Shown here: piece after piece, positions 24,031-34,671 of the stretch
Numbering within the stretch: position 1 is the stretch's first letter
Layout of the letters: each line of letters opens with the position of its first letter
From: Rosa chinensis
Taxonomy: Eukaryota; Streptophyta; Magnoliopsida; Rosales; Rosaceae
Direction: 5' to 3'
Assembly: GCF_002994745.2 (NCBI RefSeq)
Contig: NC_037089.1
Coordinates: 3,202,001-3,266,000 of the forward strand
Length of the DNA stretch: 64,000 nt
Made by a program: the position numbers and the translations under genes
The notes under the pieces: model-generated
Seen by the model: the letters and a program-made list of their open reading frames with translations, nothing else
Database searches by the model: none
Told to the model about the DNA's origin: nothing

Positions 24031-24537
24031 TGGCCCAAAAAATGAATCCCTTAATAACATCTCAACTATTCAGTTTTTAGGTCTTTATGAGTAGATCATT
24101 TATGCATATTTTCAGCCAAATTGATAATCATTAAGGCATTCATAATTGCGAATTACAATTATAAATATAAACGGTTCGGGTTAGACAGATTGGTTCGTCA
24201 ATTGATTTAATCTAGTTCGATACCTTAACAGTCATCAATTTGGCTGAAAATTTACCGAAATGATCTATTCGCGGAGTTCTAAAAACTGAACGGTCGAGAT
24301 GACGATATGTAACCGAAAAATAGGTCCCACAAATGATCCCTTTTAAATAATTAAAAGAAAAAAAATGTTAATAACAAAACATAAATAGTTTTACGGCGTC
24401 GTATTGTTTTAAAAACTCATCCCGCGTTCGTCCCAAGAACCTCTCTATCCTTCGTGGACGAAGATCCTTCATCCCAAATTGAAATTAGGGTTCATCGAAA
24501 CCCTCCCAATTCCCAATTCCCCCAATTCCTTGTCAGA
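24031..24537. other. Upstream region of the unknown gene, with repeat blocks
   Basis: Contains two diverged copies of the 'accgttcagtttttaga / gatcatttatgcatattttcagcc' block, then about 200 bp that probably hold promoter and leader for the gene at 24538. A frame open from a GTG at 24454 is in phase, but the first ATG is at 24538. Confidence 0.5.
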
Positions 24538-25566
24538 ATGAAACGAAAGCAAGTTCCAAAATCTTATCCGGAAGGTGACAATGTTTTTGTCAGCGATTAC
24601 ATCGACTTTCATGGTGGAAATTTATTCCACGAAGTGAAGGATTCAAACCGTCGTACACTGTTCGAGATCCCTCTCCGGGATCTCCAAAGATTTTCAAGGT
24701 AATAATCATTTCTTTAAAGTTCTGAGTTTGATCAATAAGTTTACAGAAAATTGGGGTTTTTTTTTCTCAGGGATGTGTTTTCCGGAGTGATTACTCGTCG
24801 GCGAGAGGGAAAACCGATCGGTTCCCTCTTGCCGAAGAATCTTCAGGTAATAGATCATCGAGTGATCTTGCCCAAGATTTCGGAATCCGATGGTTATGAT
24901 TATGAGCGACGGGTTGAAGAGTTCTTTGTGGCTGTGTTTCCGAACCCAAATGCAGAGCTTGCCGATTTTCTTAGAAAACTCAGGCAACCACAACTGAAAA
25001 TGTAAGGAAAGCTTTATTTTTTTTCTTTCGATGATTGCCCATTTAAAACTAGTTTGATCATACTTTGAATTTTTTACAGGAGACAGTTTGAGTCTCTATA
25101 TTTTCATTACTTTCTTTTGAACGAGGAACAACGTGCGGATTTTGTAAAGAATTCAGTGGATAATCTCCGTAATAAGAGAGTTATCTTTAAAGGGTCATTT
25201 TTCAAGTGGGAAGTGGCTTATGAGAAGTGGGAGGCATTCGTGAATGGGGGCAGCAATAAAAAATATGATTTGCTACAGGCTAGTACGAAGGATAGCGGGG
25301 CTGCAATGGTTTGGAATTTTAAGAGCAGAAGAAATCCAGGCAACTGTGTGGATGAAGCTGAGTTTGGACGTAACATCGTTCATCACATTAATGAAAGGCG
25401 AGAAAAGGCAACACCACCAATGTGCCCACTGGATAAGAACCAGATAGGCCATGCAGTTCATAGAGTGATGCCTGGCATCAACTCTAAGTTGTTTGACTTC
25501 ATGTTTGATTGTTATGTTGACATGGACTTTGATAAAGTCCTTGTTGACCCCCCCAAGAGCAATTGA
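24538..25566 (+). CDS. Three-exon gene of unknown function
   Basis: Exons 24538-24698, 24771-25001 and 25080-25566 join in phase (AAG|GTAATA, TTCTCAG|G, AT|GTAAGG, TTTACAG|G) to 292 codons. The product starts MKRKQVPKSYPEGDNVFVSD. It has a segment GVITRRREGKPIGSLLPKNL, a charged middle part and a C-terminal INERREK...GHAVHRVMPG region. No signal peptide, membrane span or known motif is apparent, and I do not recognise the family. All splice sites and frames are intact, while two decayed relatives sit at 37643-38280 and 38466-38500. It lies in the centre of the palindrome beside GRV2 fragments, so it may be a passenger of a mobile unit. Confidence 0.7.
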
Positions 25567-25759
25567 ATTCTGATTTATTTATTAGTAATATCACCATGTG
25601 ATATTACTAGTACTATCTAATTTATTGAGAGACAGCATGTAGCTGGTTTGAATCATCCTTTGTTTGCATTTTTTGGACAACCAAGTGTTGTGGAGAGTTC
25701 AATGAGGTCAGTAGCTGGTTTGAAGCATCGTTGCATTGTTTGGACATCCTGCTGAAAGG

Positions 25760-26957
25760 GTTGATGCAGACACAGGGCATACAGTAGATAGAGCTGCTCC
25801 GGATGAAATGGGTGCATCTAATGATTGGTGCAACATGGGCAGATAGATGGTTTTGGAGAGGGATTTTCAATTAGGGAGCTTTGTGCAAGAAGAATGAGAA
25901 TTGGATACGAACAGCATTGCAAAACAGTAGGCCCCCTTGAGGGTACTGCTCACATTACAGTTCTGTTGGGCAGGACAGGTAATAGGGCTTTGAGGCACCG
26001 CCTTCTGTTCCTTAAAGGTACAGTCTTTTATTATCTTGACATGAGTCCCTTGATGGCTGGCACTTTCTGTTCTTTTAGGGGAACTGCTTACGTGAAAATT
26101 AAATACATCTAATCATCATTTGCATCTTTGCATTTTGTAATTAAGAATAATATCAAACAACACATGGGTTCTACCTTATTTTTGGTTTACACATGTTTTA
26201 TAATTTTAAATGCTCAGCATTTTACTCTTTTTAGTGCATCCATGTAACTAACTTTCTTAGTGTTCACCGAAAGGTCTCTACATTCACAATTTTTTTTTTT
26301 TTCATTTTTGAAGGCTGTTGTTACCAGAAATCCCAAGGCCATGATTCATCTATACAGCACAGGCGCATTTTATTTTTTCCTGGCATATCCGGAATCTCAT
26401 TTGAGTTGCCCAACTCTTGTCAGTGACTCATGTTCACCAAGCATTTCATGGTGGTGAAGATGCTGCAGTTTCTTCTTCCTTCTCTCTGGCGAAACATGTG
26501 GCTTTGCAACCGAGCAGAGGAGTCTGATGATGGATTCTCATAGCCTACCCAAACTCCCCAAGAACGTGTGCGCCTCAGTTGTCTGCGTGTTCTACATCAA
26601 CTTGCAGCTAGCACCACACGTGCTGAAGCAATGGCAGCAACTAGTGTAGAAACACCTCAGGTGCATGACTTATTTTGTTCCCATGTACATATAATTTCAC
26701 TCAGGCATCCAATAATTGCATGCGCTGATATAAAAGGTTATTCAAAGTATGAAATTTCCATACATATTTAGGGTTGTATCAATTGGATAGTTATCTTTAG
26801 CTTTTTCTTAATGGATTTCCTAGAATTAGTGTGCCATTGGTGTGCTTTATAGTGCTGTTGGCTCATTTTTCAATCCTCTGTTACACAGATCGTTCCTCTT
26901 CTAATGAAAGCTATAGGTTGGCAAGGTGGAAGCATACATGCTCTGCAGACCCTAGTG
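25760..26957 (+). pseudogene. GRV2/KAM2 (RME-8, DnaJ-type endosomal protein) fragments
   Basis: Four stretches match plant GRV2 in order. 25762-26018 gives DADTGHTVDRAAPDEMGASN and SIRELCAR...EGTAHITVLL. 26311-26500 gives AVVTRNPKAMIHLYSTGAFY and then, frameshifted, VTHVHQAFHGGED. 26547-26658 gives RVLHQLAASTT...ETPQ. 26889-26957 gives IVPLLMKAIGWQGGS. Introns remain in places, so this is genomic DNA, not a retrocopy. Large parts of the gene between the blocks are missing and there are several frameshifts. GRV2 is a >2000-residue DnaJ protein of endosome sorting and gravitropism. The fragment ends at the inner border of the palindrome's right arm. Confidence 0.9.
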
Positions 26958-26960
26958 GTG

Positions 26961-28391
26961 TTTGTTACGTGGGACTATTATCCCCCACCTTATTTCCTAT
27001 AATAGTCTAGGACTCTTCTAACCTGGGATATGTTATGTTAATATCTGACCCATGTTTGGTACTGCTTAGGACTAAAGAGTATAATAGTCAAAATAGTCTT
27101 ATCCCATGTTTGTTTGTGTATTGGACTAAAAGTTGGTAATTTGTAGAGATATGAACCATTTTATGAGTTTGTGAGAAGAAAAGAAAATTGAAATGAGAAA
27201 GCTGAAGACAAATCCAGAAATTGCATCCCTTACGTGACCAGTTACAGTTACTTGGTCAGTGACATGGTCAGTTACTTGACCAGTGACAGTTATTTGGTCA
27301 GTTACTTGACCAGGTACAGATACTTGGTCAGTGACATGGTCAGTTACGTGACCAGTTACATGACTAGTTATAGTTACTTGGTCAGTTACTTGACCAGTGA
27401 CATGGTCAGTTACTTGACCAGTTACAGATACTTGGTCAGTGACATGGTCAGTTACTTGGTCAGTGACATGGTCAGTTACGTGACCAGTTACATGACTAGT
27501 TATAGTTACTTGGTCAGTTACTTGACCAGTGACATGGTCAGTGACATGGTCAGTTACTTGGTCAGTGACATGGTCAGTTACTTGGTCAGTGACATGGTCA
27601 GTTACGTGACCAGTTACATGACCAGTTACAGTTACATGGTCAGTTACTTGGTCAGTGACATGGTCAGTTACATGGTCAGTTACATGACCAGTTACATGAA
27701 TAGTTACAATTACTTGACCCAGAATTGATCAACATCCAAAATCAATGAAAAAAAACAACCAAATAAGAAGATAAAAACACAGACGTTGTTAAAAGAAAGA
27801 AAAAACCCAGAATTGATCAACATTCAAAATCAATGAAAACAACCAACCAAAGAAGAAGATAAAAACACAGACATTGTTAAAAGAAAAAAAAAACCCAATC
27901 TTGAAATTGATCAATTCTTAGCAAATCAAGCTACCCAGACACTAATTTTTACAATCCATAAACAATTGTTAATTGAATATCAATCCATAGTCTTTAATTT
28001 AACAAATCACAGTAGATACATGAGAAGAAGAAGTTAGACGGGGTTGAAGGGAAGAGGGAATTAAAATCAAAGCAAAAGGAGCATGACATAGAAAAGAAAT
28101 TGAACATAGAAGTTCAAGGAGGATGATGCACGATCGAGAGTGGAGAGACGAGGCTGAAGCGCGAAAGAGAAGGAGAGGCGAGGTTGAAGCGCGCGAAAGG
28201 GAAGGAGAGACTAATGCGTTGTTGAAGCCCGTGCTTCCACAGTCCGATGAGAACCCCCAAGTAAGAAGGTCGGGAGCTGATGCGGGGACTCTCTAATCTC
28301 ATTTAATTGAGTCCTCATGTGTGCCAAACGTGGGATGAGTCTTATTTTCTTACATAAGTTAATCCAATCCAGTCCAGTCCCATGTAACAAA
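26961..28391. mobile_element. Candidate TIR element inside the right palindrome arm
   Basis: Mirror of 20042-21490: tttgttacgtgggac at 26961 and gtcccatgtaacaaa ending at 28391. It abuts a GRV2 exon at 26957, consistent with insertion or fusion there. No clean target duplication seen. Confidence 0.45.
27232..27717. repeat. 12-bp minisatellite array 3
   Basis: Inverted partner of array 2, about one to two units shorter and with a few unit-type differences, showing array turnover after the arms were duplicated. Confidence 0.95.
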
Positions 28392-29720
28392 CATAGCAGC
28401 GTGTTCTTGCTGCTGGAAACCGAGTTAGGGATGCACTCATTGCACAAGGACTTAGGTAAGCGGAAATAGTACTGATCATATTCTTGTCTGGCTATAACCC
28501 AGCGTCGACACTAGTTGTTGGCCTCATCGGCATGACACTGGTCCCTACTCCCTACTATTCACAGAAGTCCCCAAGCTCTTTCCTTTGGCTCTCTCTGCTT
28601 TCTTCCTCAGGTAAAAAGAACATTACTTTGTTAGTTTGTCTTCTCACTTATTTTATTTTTTTGCTTAGTGTGTGCTCCATTGTTGGCTTGTTTACTGAGT
28701 TTCTGGTCATGGGCATTCAGCCTTGAGTAGCTTCAAGCACAAAGGATTTCCTTTAAATGCTGGCTTTGTGGGTTCCTCTTGATTCTGTATGAGAATACAT
28801 TTTCTGTTTACTCTTTATTTTCTGTATGGGTATTGTGGAATTTGCTTTGGTTATACTGTTTTCTCACACTATGGCTTTTGTGACTTTGCAGCAACAACCG
28901 TGAGAGCTTTTGTGACCCCAATTTCACAGCTTTCCTTCTTCCTCTGCACTCTCACATGTACACACTCTCTCTGCTCTTTTCTCTCTTCAATTTTTACAGT
29001 CTTGTTCCCAGACAGTTGAGTTTTTAATTTCATTAGGCAAATTGAAATTTCTGAAATTTATTTTTGTTTGCCTTTTAGTAGACCCATAATCTTCATCTGG
29101 GTATCTGCTAAATTATCTTGAACTTTAGGATTAGAGAAAATGACCTTGATACAAGCATTCTGTCAATGTAATTAGTCTTGAATTAGCCTTGGACATTAGG
29201 AGAAATGTTGGCTTTACAACAGTTGTGGACTTTGTTGTTCTCGATGAGGTTGGCATGTTTGAATTGTCTCCAGTAGCGAATACAGCTTCCGTTAATAAGA
29301 ATTCTCTTTCACAGTTTCTGTCAATTTTCACAATATAGACATCCAAACCAGAATGCTAAGCCTCTAGTGTTCTAGGTTCTTATGGATTATGCATTATGAT
29401 GTTCAGAATTTAGTTAGAGTAGATCCTTGGTCAGTCAGATTCATGAATTTTATTTCAGGCATGAATTCTACCAGAAGCCTGAAGTGGGTTGTGACTATAT
29501 TCGCAAAGGGCATACCAGCCAGAGATGCTGCTGTGACTATATATACATGTTTTCTCATCTTCTTGGTTCTGCAAGGAAAAGGTTTTCTTAAGGGTCACTG
29601 GTTATTAAGAACTGGCACAGATGTATTTACGAGGCCTCCATGGCTAGATGTGATGGAAAACATGGTTGTGACTAGCTTACTGCAAATCACTCTCCATCTC
29701 CGATATGAGTTCCCTGTTCC

Positions 29721-29830
29721 AAGGGAGGCAGAGGCAAGCCCAAGGCCACCAAATCCGTCTCCAGGTCCTCCAAGGCTGGCCTCCAATTTCCCGTCGGCCG
29801 TATCGCTCGCTTCCTCAAATCCGGCCGTCC
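29721..29830 (+). pseudogene. Histone H2A.X exon 1 fragment
   Basis: The frame reads [20 protein letters not shown] and then [15 protein letters not shown], the N-terminal tail and start of the histone fold of plant H2A (closest to H2A.X). It departs from H2A right after the Lys-Ser-Gly, where Lys-Tyr-Ala-Glu would follow, and meets a stop three codons later. The Met and first residues are also missing; it is a captured fragment. Confidence 0.85.
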
Positions 29831-29840
29831 TCTAGTATTT

Positions 29841-31359
29841 CGCCTCTGAGGTTTGTCCCTAATCGCATTTTCGGGTAAAATTTTGATTTTTAAGTTATTC
29901 TGGGGTTGATAGAGTGTTTGGGGGGGGGGGGGGGGGGGGGATTTGGGTTTTGGTTCTTAACGCTGAGTTTTATGTGTATTCTGGGTTTCGATTTAAAGTT
30001 TTGATCTTTATTCTTTTAGGGTTTTTTTGGGTTTGGGTTAGGAGTGTAACTCCGTAATTTCTCTCATTCTATCACAATCGGCCATTGTAATGGCTGTTGA
30101 TGTGATTGAGTGGATAGTCTTTATACTAATTGATTGCAGATATTCATCACTCGTTGTACTAGCTAAGCTGTCTTACACTGGGTTTTAGGGATATGAGTGG
30201 TAAAGATGTTTATGATTTGTAGCAGATATGGATTGAATTAGAGAATATGGATTGAAATCCTTGTGTGAGATCAGTGAGATTGCATTACTTTTTGGTTGCT
30301 TAATTTTTTTGCTTGTCATTGTACTGGCTTCAGTTCTGCACTCCAGTTTTGATGCTTATGTTCAGTCCAAATTTTAATGAATGTGCAGTCCAGTTTTGGA
30401 CTCAAAAGAATAAGTTTGCCTGCAGAGCTTGAGGATTGATTTGGAAGAATTATTAAATTTGGGACTTGCTGATTGATGGCTTTGTGTTAAATTTGGTCAT
30501 GTATATATGCTACTGCAATGCAAGAATTTAGACACCTCTTTACCATTCAAATTTCTTGTCTTGCTGATTCATTTTCATTATTACTTATGCAACGCAGGAA
30601 ACTGTTCCGGGAGAGTTGGCACTCGGTTGAAAACACCTTTGTTTCCTGAAAACATATATAGCAGGTGATGCTCATGTTTCACATATATTTGAGACCATGC
30701 ATACACACACACACACACACACATTAACTTTGCACCTTTTCAGTGAAACAAATATGTCCACACACCATCTGTAGCCAATAAGAGTTATCATTAATGCCAT
30801 CTTAATTTCTCAATTTTCTTTCACAATGGATAGGATGCAGGAGTCCATCTTTCAGTAAATTACACGTCACATGAATCAAAACATAGTAAGGAAGCCCTGG
30901 CCAATCTAGAACATTTAAATCTAATAGTGCATGCTAAGTCGTGCAATTTTTGTCTATCACAAAGGACCCTCCATCATGATTCCAGCATATCCATTTACAA
31001 TCAGCCTATCCATATACACACCTACTCTGGCCACATTTGAAATTATATGTTATCTACTAGAATATTTGTTTTTTTTCTTTGTAGTACATGTTAATATATC
31101 ATCCTTTAAATTGTGCTATCATAGTTAGTAAAGCTATATAAAGAAGCACTAAATTTGTGGACTTAGGATCTCATCGTCTTACTGTGTTAGTCTGGGGCAT
31201 GGAAAGTAGTGTGTTTTTGTCTTCATTGTTGCTTGTCTTCACTAGCTACTCCACAATTAATCTTTAATGTTATTGCTGTCTTTTCACCTGCATGGCTGCA
31301 ATCATGTTTGCACAAATTCATGAGGTGTTCTTATGTTTGTTTTGGAATTACCAGCATTT
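29841..31359. other. Non-coding, intron-like DNA
   Basis: Holds a run of 21 G at 29920-29940 and an (AC)n tract at 30703-30723. The sequence just after the H2A fragment resembles intron DNA. No gene seen. Confidence 0.5.
30703..30723. repeat. (AC)n microsatellite
   Basis: About ten AC dinucleotides in a row. Confidence 0.9.
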
Positions 31360-31603
31360 GATAAACTCTTTTCTTGCACATTCCAGAAGAAGGCTCCTAA
31401 TGCCATCAAAGAGAACAGGAATTTTGCCCAGAAGGCAATGGGAACAAATGATGTCAGGGTGGATATGAAGTTGAACAAGCAATTCTGGGGCAGAGGAATC
31501 AGGAATCAGGAATGTCCCAAGAAGAATCAGGGTTTGCATTGCTCGCAAGAGGAATGATGATGAAGATGCGAAGGAATTGGAGCTATACTCCCTTGTGACT
31601 GGA
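31360..31603 (+). pseudogene. Ribosomal protein eL31 (RPL31) fragment
   Basis: [20 protein letters not shown] then [20 protein letters not shown] match the middle of cytosolic eL31. A frameshift near 31510 is followed, in another frame, by [20 protein letters not shown] and LYSLVT. No start or end is present. Introns are absent across what would be exon borders, and substitutions are many, so this is an old fragment. Confidence 0.85.
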
Positions 31604-32053
31604 ATTATATTAAGCTTTTTGACAAAACTTTCAGAGTGTTATGAGAAGAAACATATATTACTCTTGAAAATTATAATAGTAGTCTTATACTTGTGATTAC
31701 TAGACAAGTGGGAGTTCGAAACTTGGAACCTCAGTTCTTGGTCAAAACCTGAATTGTTCTAGAAAGTTTGTTCTTTTAGCAGAGAAAGACGGGCATCTGG
31801 CTGGTTTCCATGTATGTTAAATTTCTGTTCTGCATTTTGTCGATCTGCCTGCCAGATTTAGACATATGTGGGAACTGGAGAAGCATGCTGCCTTGTAAAG
31901 TGGAAATTGGTGTTTCCTATAGTGAACGTACTTCTTTTGAACGACAAAACGGATTTGTATCTATGAAGAGCCATTTGTATATCTTGACATTGATGTGCAT
32001 GCCATCTATGCTTTAGCTTGGGGTCAGTAGTCGGGGTGAGTTGGGGTCAGAAG
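31604..32053. other. Non-coding stretch
   Basis: No recognisable gene or repeat; a short open frame at 31810-32016 has no domain. Confidence 0.4.
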
Positions 32054-32290
32054 TGTAAGACTTAGGCTTGAATTGAGTGACACTTCTCTCATGTGGTATT
32101 CTCTTATGGGGAAAGAAAACTGTATTACCAATGATAAGAGAGTACATGGACCTAAGCCTTATATAGAGGCTTGGATATTCTGTATCCTCCCATAAAAGAA
32201 ATAGAATCATATTCTAATTAAACCTCTATTAATACATATCCATTTTGACTGACTAACTTAATAGCGAAGTCATATATTAGATTTCCTACA
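32054..32290 (-). mobile_element. Solo LTR, Copia-like
   Basis: On the minus strand it starts TGTAGGAAATC and ends TCTTACA, with CTATATAAGG placed as a promoter about two thirds in, giving a 237-bp LTR. No internal region flanks it on either side. I could not find a 5-bp target duplication, so the call rests on LTR architecture alone. Confidence 0.5.
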
Positions 32291-34671
32291 CTTTATTTAT
32301 TTAGAGTTAGATTCTCAATGATTCTCTAATTGCTTATTCTACAAATAATAACAAGTTGTTGTACCTAACGTGAACTTAGGATATAGTCCAAATATTCTTA
32401 CACATACTAAATGTAGCAAAGAAAGTCTTTGCTCGTCGTGGTAATTAGCGTCAACACCCTAGCCAAAATGATAGTATTCTTAGATCCGCTTGTCAAATGC
32501 TGATTTTACTCGAGTATATATACCTCTTTCAGAATGTTAATTCTATTCTACATCTCAATGCCTCACTCAGAAGCTTCTTCACAGCATTAAGAGCATGTTC
32601 ACCGGTGGGCTTGTGACCGGTGTCCACCTAGGATGGCTTAGGTGGTGACTAACTTTCTCCAAAAATTTGTCTCCATTTATCAAGTTCATGATCCATTTAT
32701 CAAGTTACAATTCTTTATTTTATGTTCATATAATTGTATCTATATCATTTTATCAAGTCATCTAATATTTATATTTAATCTAACAATTGATATCAGAGTC
32801 AAATTCACAAAATTATAGATCTTTTATTAATTATTAGTCTAAATACAAAAACCTTTTGTTATTTTGTGGTACGATGGAACGAGAACGATGAAGCCAAAGA
32901 TTATGAAACCGTTGATGCATCGTTTAATGGCTAATGGGCAGAAGCAAATTATTACTTAAATGGATCAACAATAATGAAGGACGCGATGAACCCTAATGAA
33001 GCGTAAGAAACTTATGATAGCTCTCCAATTGGGTATGTAAAATTCCTACTTTTGAAAGTAAATATGTCAGAGAAGTAATTCTGCATTGGAGCATGGCTGA
33101 ATAGATAGCACAAATTTATATTTTGGTAATTTTGGTTGTTTCAATAGTATTATGTTTTTTTCGGCGGCAAACCACGTGGCGCTATGCCGCGGGATTTGTT
33201 GTTAACAATTTTTTTTACTCCGCATCTATTGAACTATTTTCTTCTCATTTGCCTCATCTAAAGTCAGTCTCAACACTATTGTCTAAACGTCACTTGAGGC
33301 CTTGAATCTCTTCTTTGTACACACAATTTGTCTGCTCCTCATCTATTTTCTTCTCATTTGCCTCATCTAAAGCCAATCCCAACACTGTAGGTTTCTTCCA
33401 ATTTTCAGTACTTCTTATCATAATCAAGTCGAAGTTTATAGTATGCAGCTCCGAGATGTTGTCTCATCGACTCTTGATCTTTCAACTTCAGCCACAGCAA
33501 CCACTTTTAGTTGGTTGGCAGTCCCAGCAGGGTTACCTAGAACACAACCTTGATATTAATCAAACAAATTACACATATATTCTATTACAGTTTCAAATAC
33601 CTAAGTGCTGCATAGTGTTTTCAAAATCCATTTCATCTATGAAAATTGAAAAAGGTTTTAGCAGTCTTAAGGACATTACTTTGATAACTGTCTTCAGGTA
33701 AAACAATTTTCAAGCCCCCAATGGTCTTTTGACAATCAAGATGGTAGCATCTGAATTCATCTAGGAAGCTTTGCAGACACTTCTTGTAAAAGCTCAATAG
33801 CACTGTATGAGGAGGCTTTGACTTCCTCACGATAACAACAGCTACTACATTATGTTAATTTTTAAGCAACTGCTTTTCTAGTTAAAGCCCAAAGCCAACT
33901 GTAGACTGTACGAGCCTTCTTATACTCATTCAGTTGCATGAATACATAACAGGGGTAAACCAAAACAAAGTACCACAACAATCAAAGACTGATGCATATA
34001 ACAACAATGTTCTCCTTTTATCCAAGTTTGCAGTCATTTCTTCAGACTATTCATTCCTACAGTTTTGTAAGCACCTCTAATTTCAGTTTATGTCATGAAA
34101 AGAAATCACCAGGCCAACAGAAGGCACGAGGAAAGAAGGGGACCATGCACTGCACACCAGAAGGGATGCCCTGCAGACTGCTTCTATTTCCCTCTGCTAT
34201 AGGCCAGCTGCTCCAGTCATTGATCTGAAGTCTGAATACGGCAACAGTATAGATCTCAAGCAGCTCTAACTCTAATAAATCAAATCTGTAACTTTCAATG
34301 ACTGTTATTGTAAATAGTGGATAGGGCTCATCTCCAATTCCTTTAAAACCCTCTGTCCTTCCTTGCACGTGAAGGATTATACAGTTCCAAAAATCTCACG
34401 ACACAAGGAACATCATATTGCATTAAGGCATGGATGGTTAAGATTTAGTGCCTTTAGAGAACCATATTGTGCCCCCAGAAGACAAAAATAAGCTGGAAAT
34501 ACCAGTACAGAAAAACATGCAAATTACAGTTGTTCATTGCAAAATCATTCAACCAAATCAGGAGGAAAATAATAGTATCATTGAGTGAAACATGTATCAG
34601 AACATATATCTGATACATGAACAATATAAATACACAACATCAAATTATTCTACATTATGCATGATATTTTA
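32291..34671. other. Mixed non-coding region with retroelement traces
   Basis: At about 32590 is a MITE-like end (gagcatgttcaccggtg). At about 32786 aattgatatcagagtc resembles the primer-binding site of Copia elements, followed by ~250 bp of degenerate coding-like DNA. 33120-34370 has short open frames without recognised domains. 34380-34671 is the 3' flank of kelch copy C. Confidence 0.4.

Larger units (their letters stand above)
26961..29452. repeat. Right arm of the 10.5-kb palindrome
   Basis: Inverted partner of 18981-21490. The arms are 2492 and 2510 bp with a 5470-bp centre. The outer end lies at tcatgaatttta; the following bases (tttcaggcatg) differ from the left side. Confidence 0.95.

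Noticed and set aside
24454..24537. Extended start of the unknown gene
   Set aside because: The first codon at 24454 is GTG, not ATG; the first in-frame ATG is 24538.
29920..29940. Run of 21 G as a G-quadruplex regulatory element
   Set aside because: A plain homopolymer in non-coding DNA, prone to sequencing error; no support for function.
33315..34368. Short open frames as novel genes
   Set aside because: No domain, splice pattern or conservation visible; lengths are within chance for AT-rich DNA.
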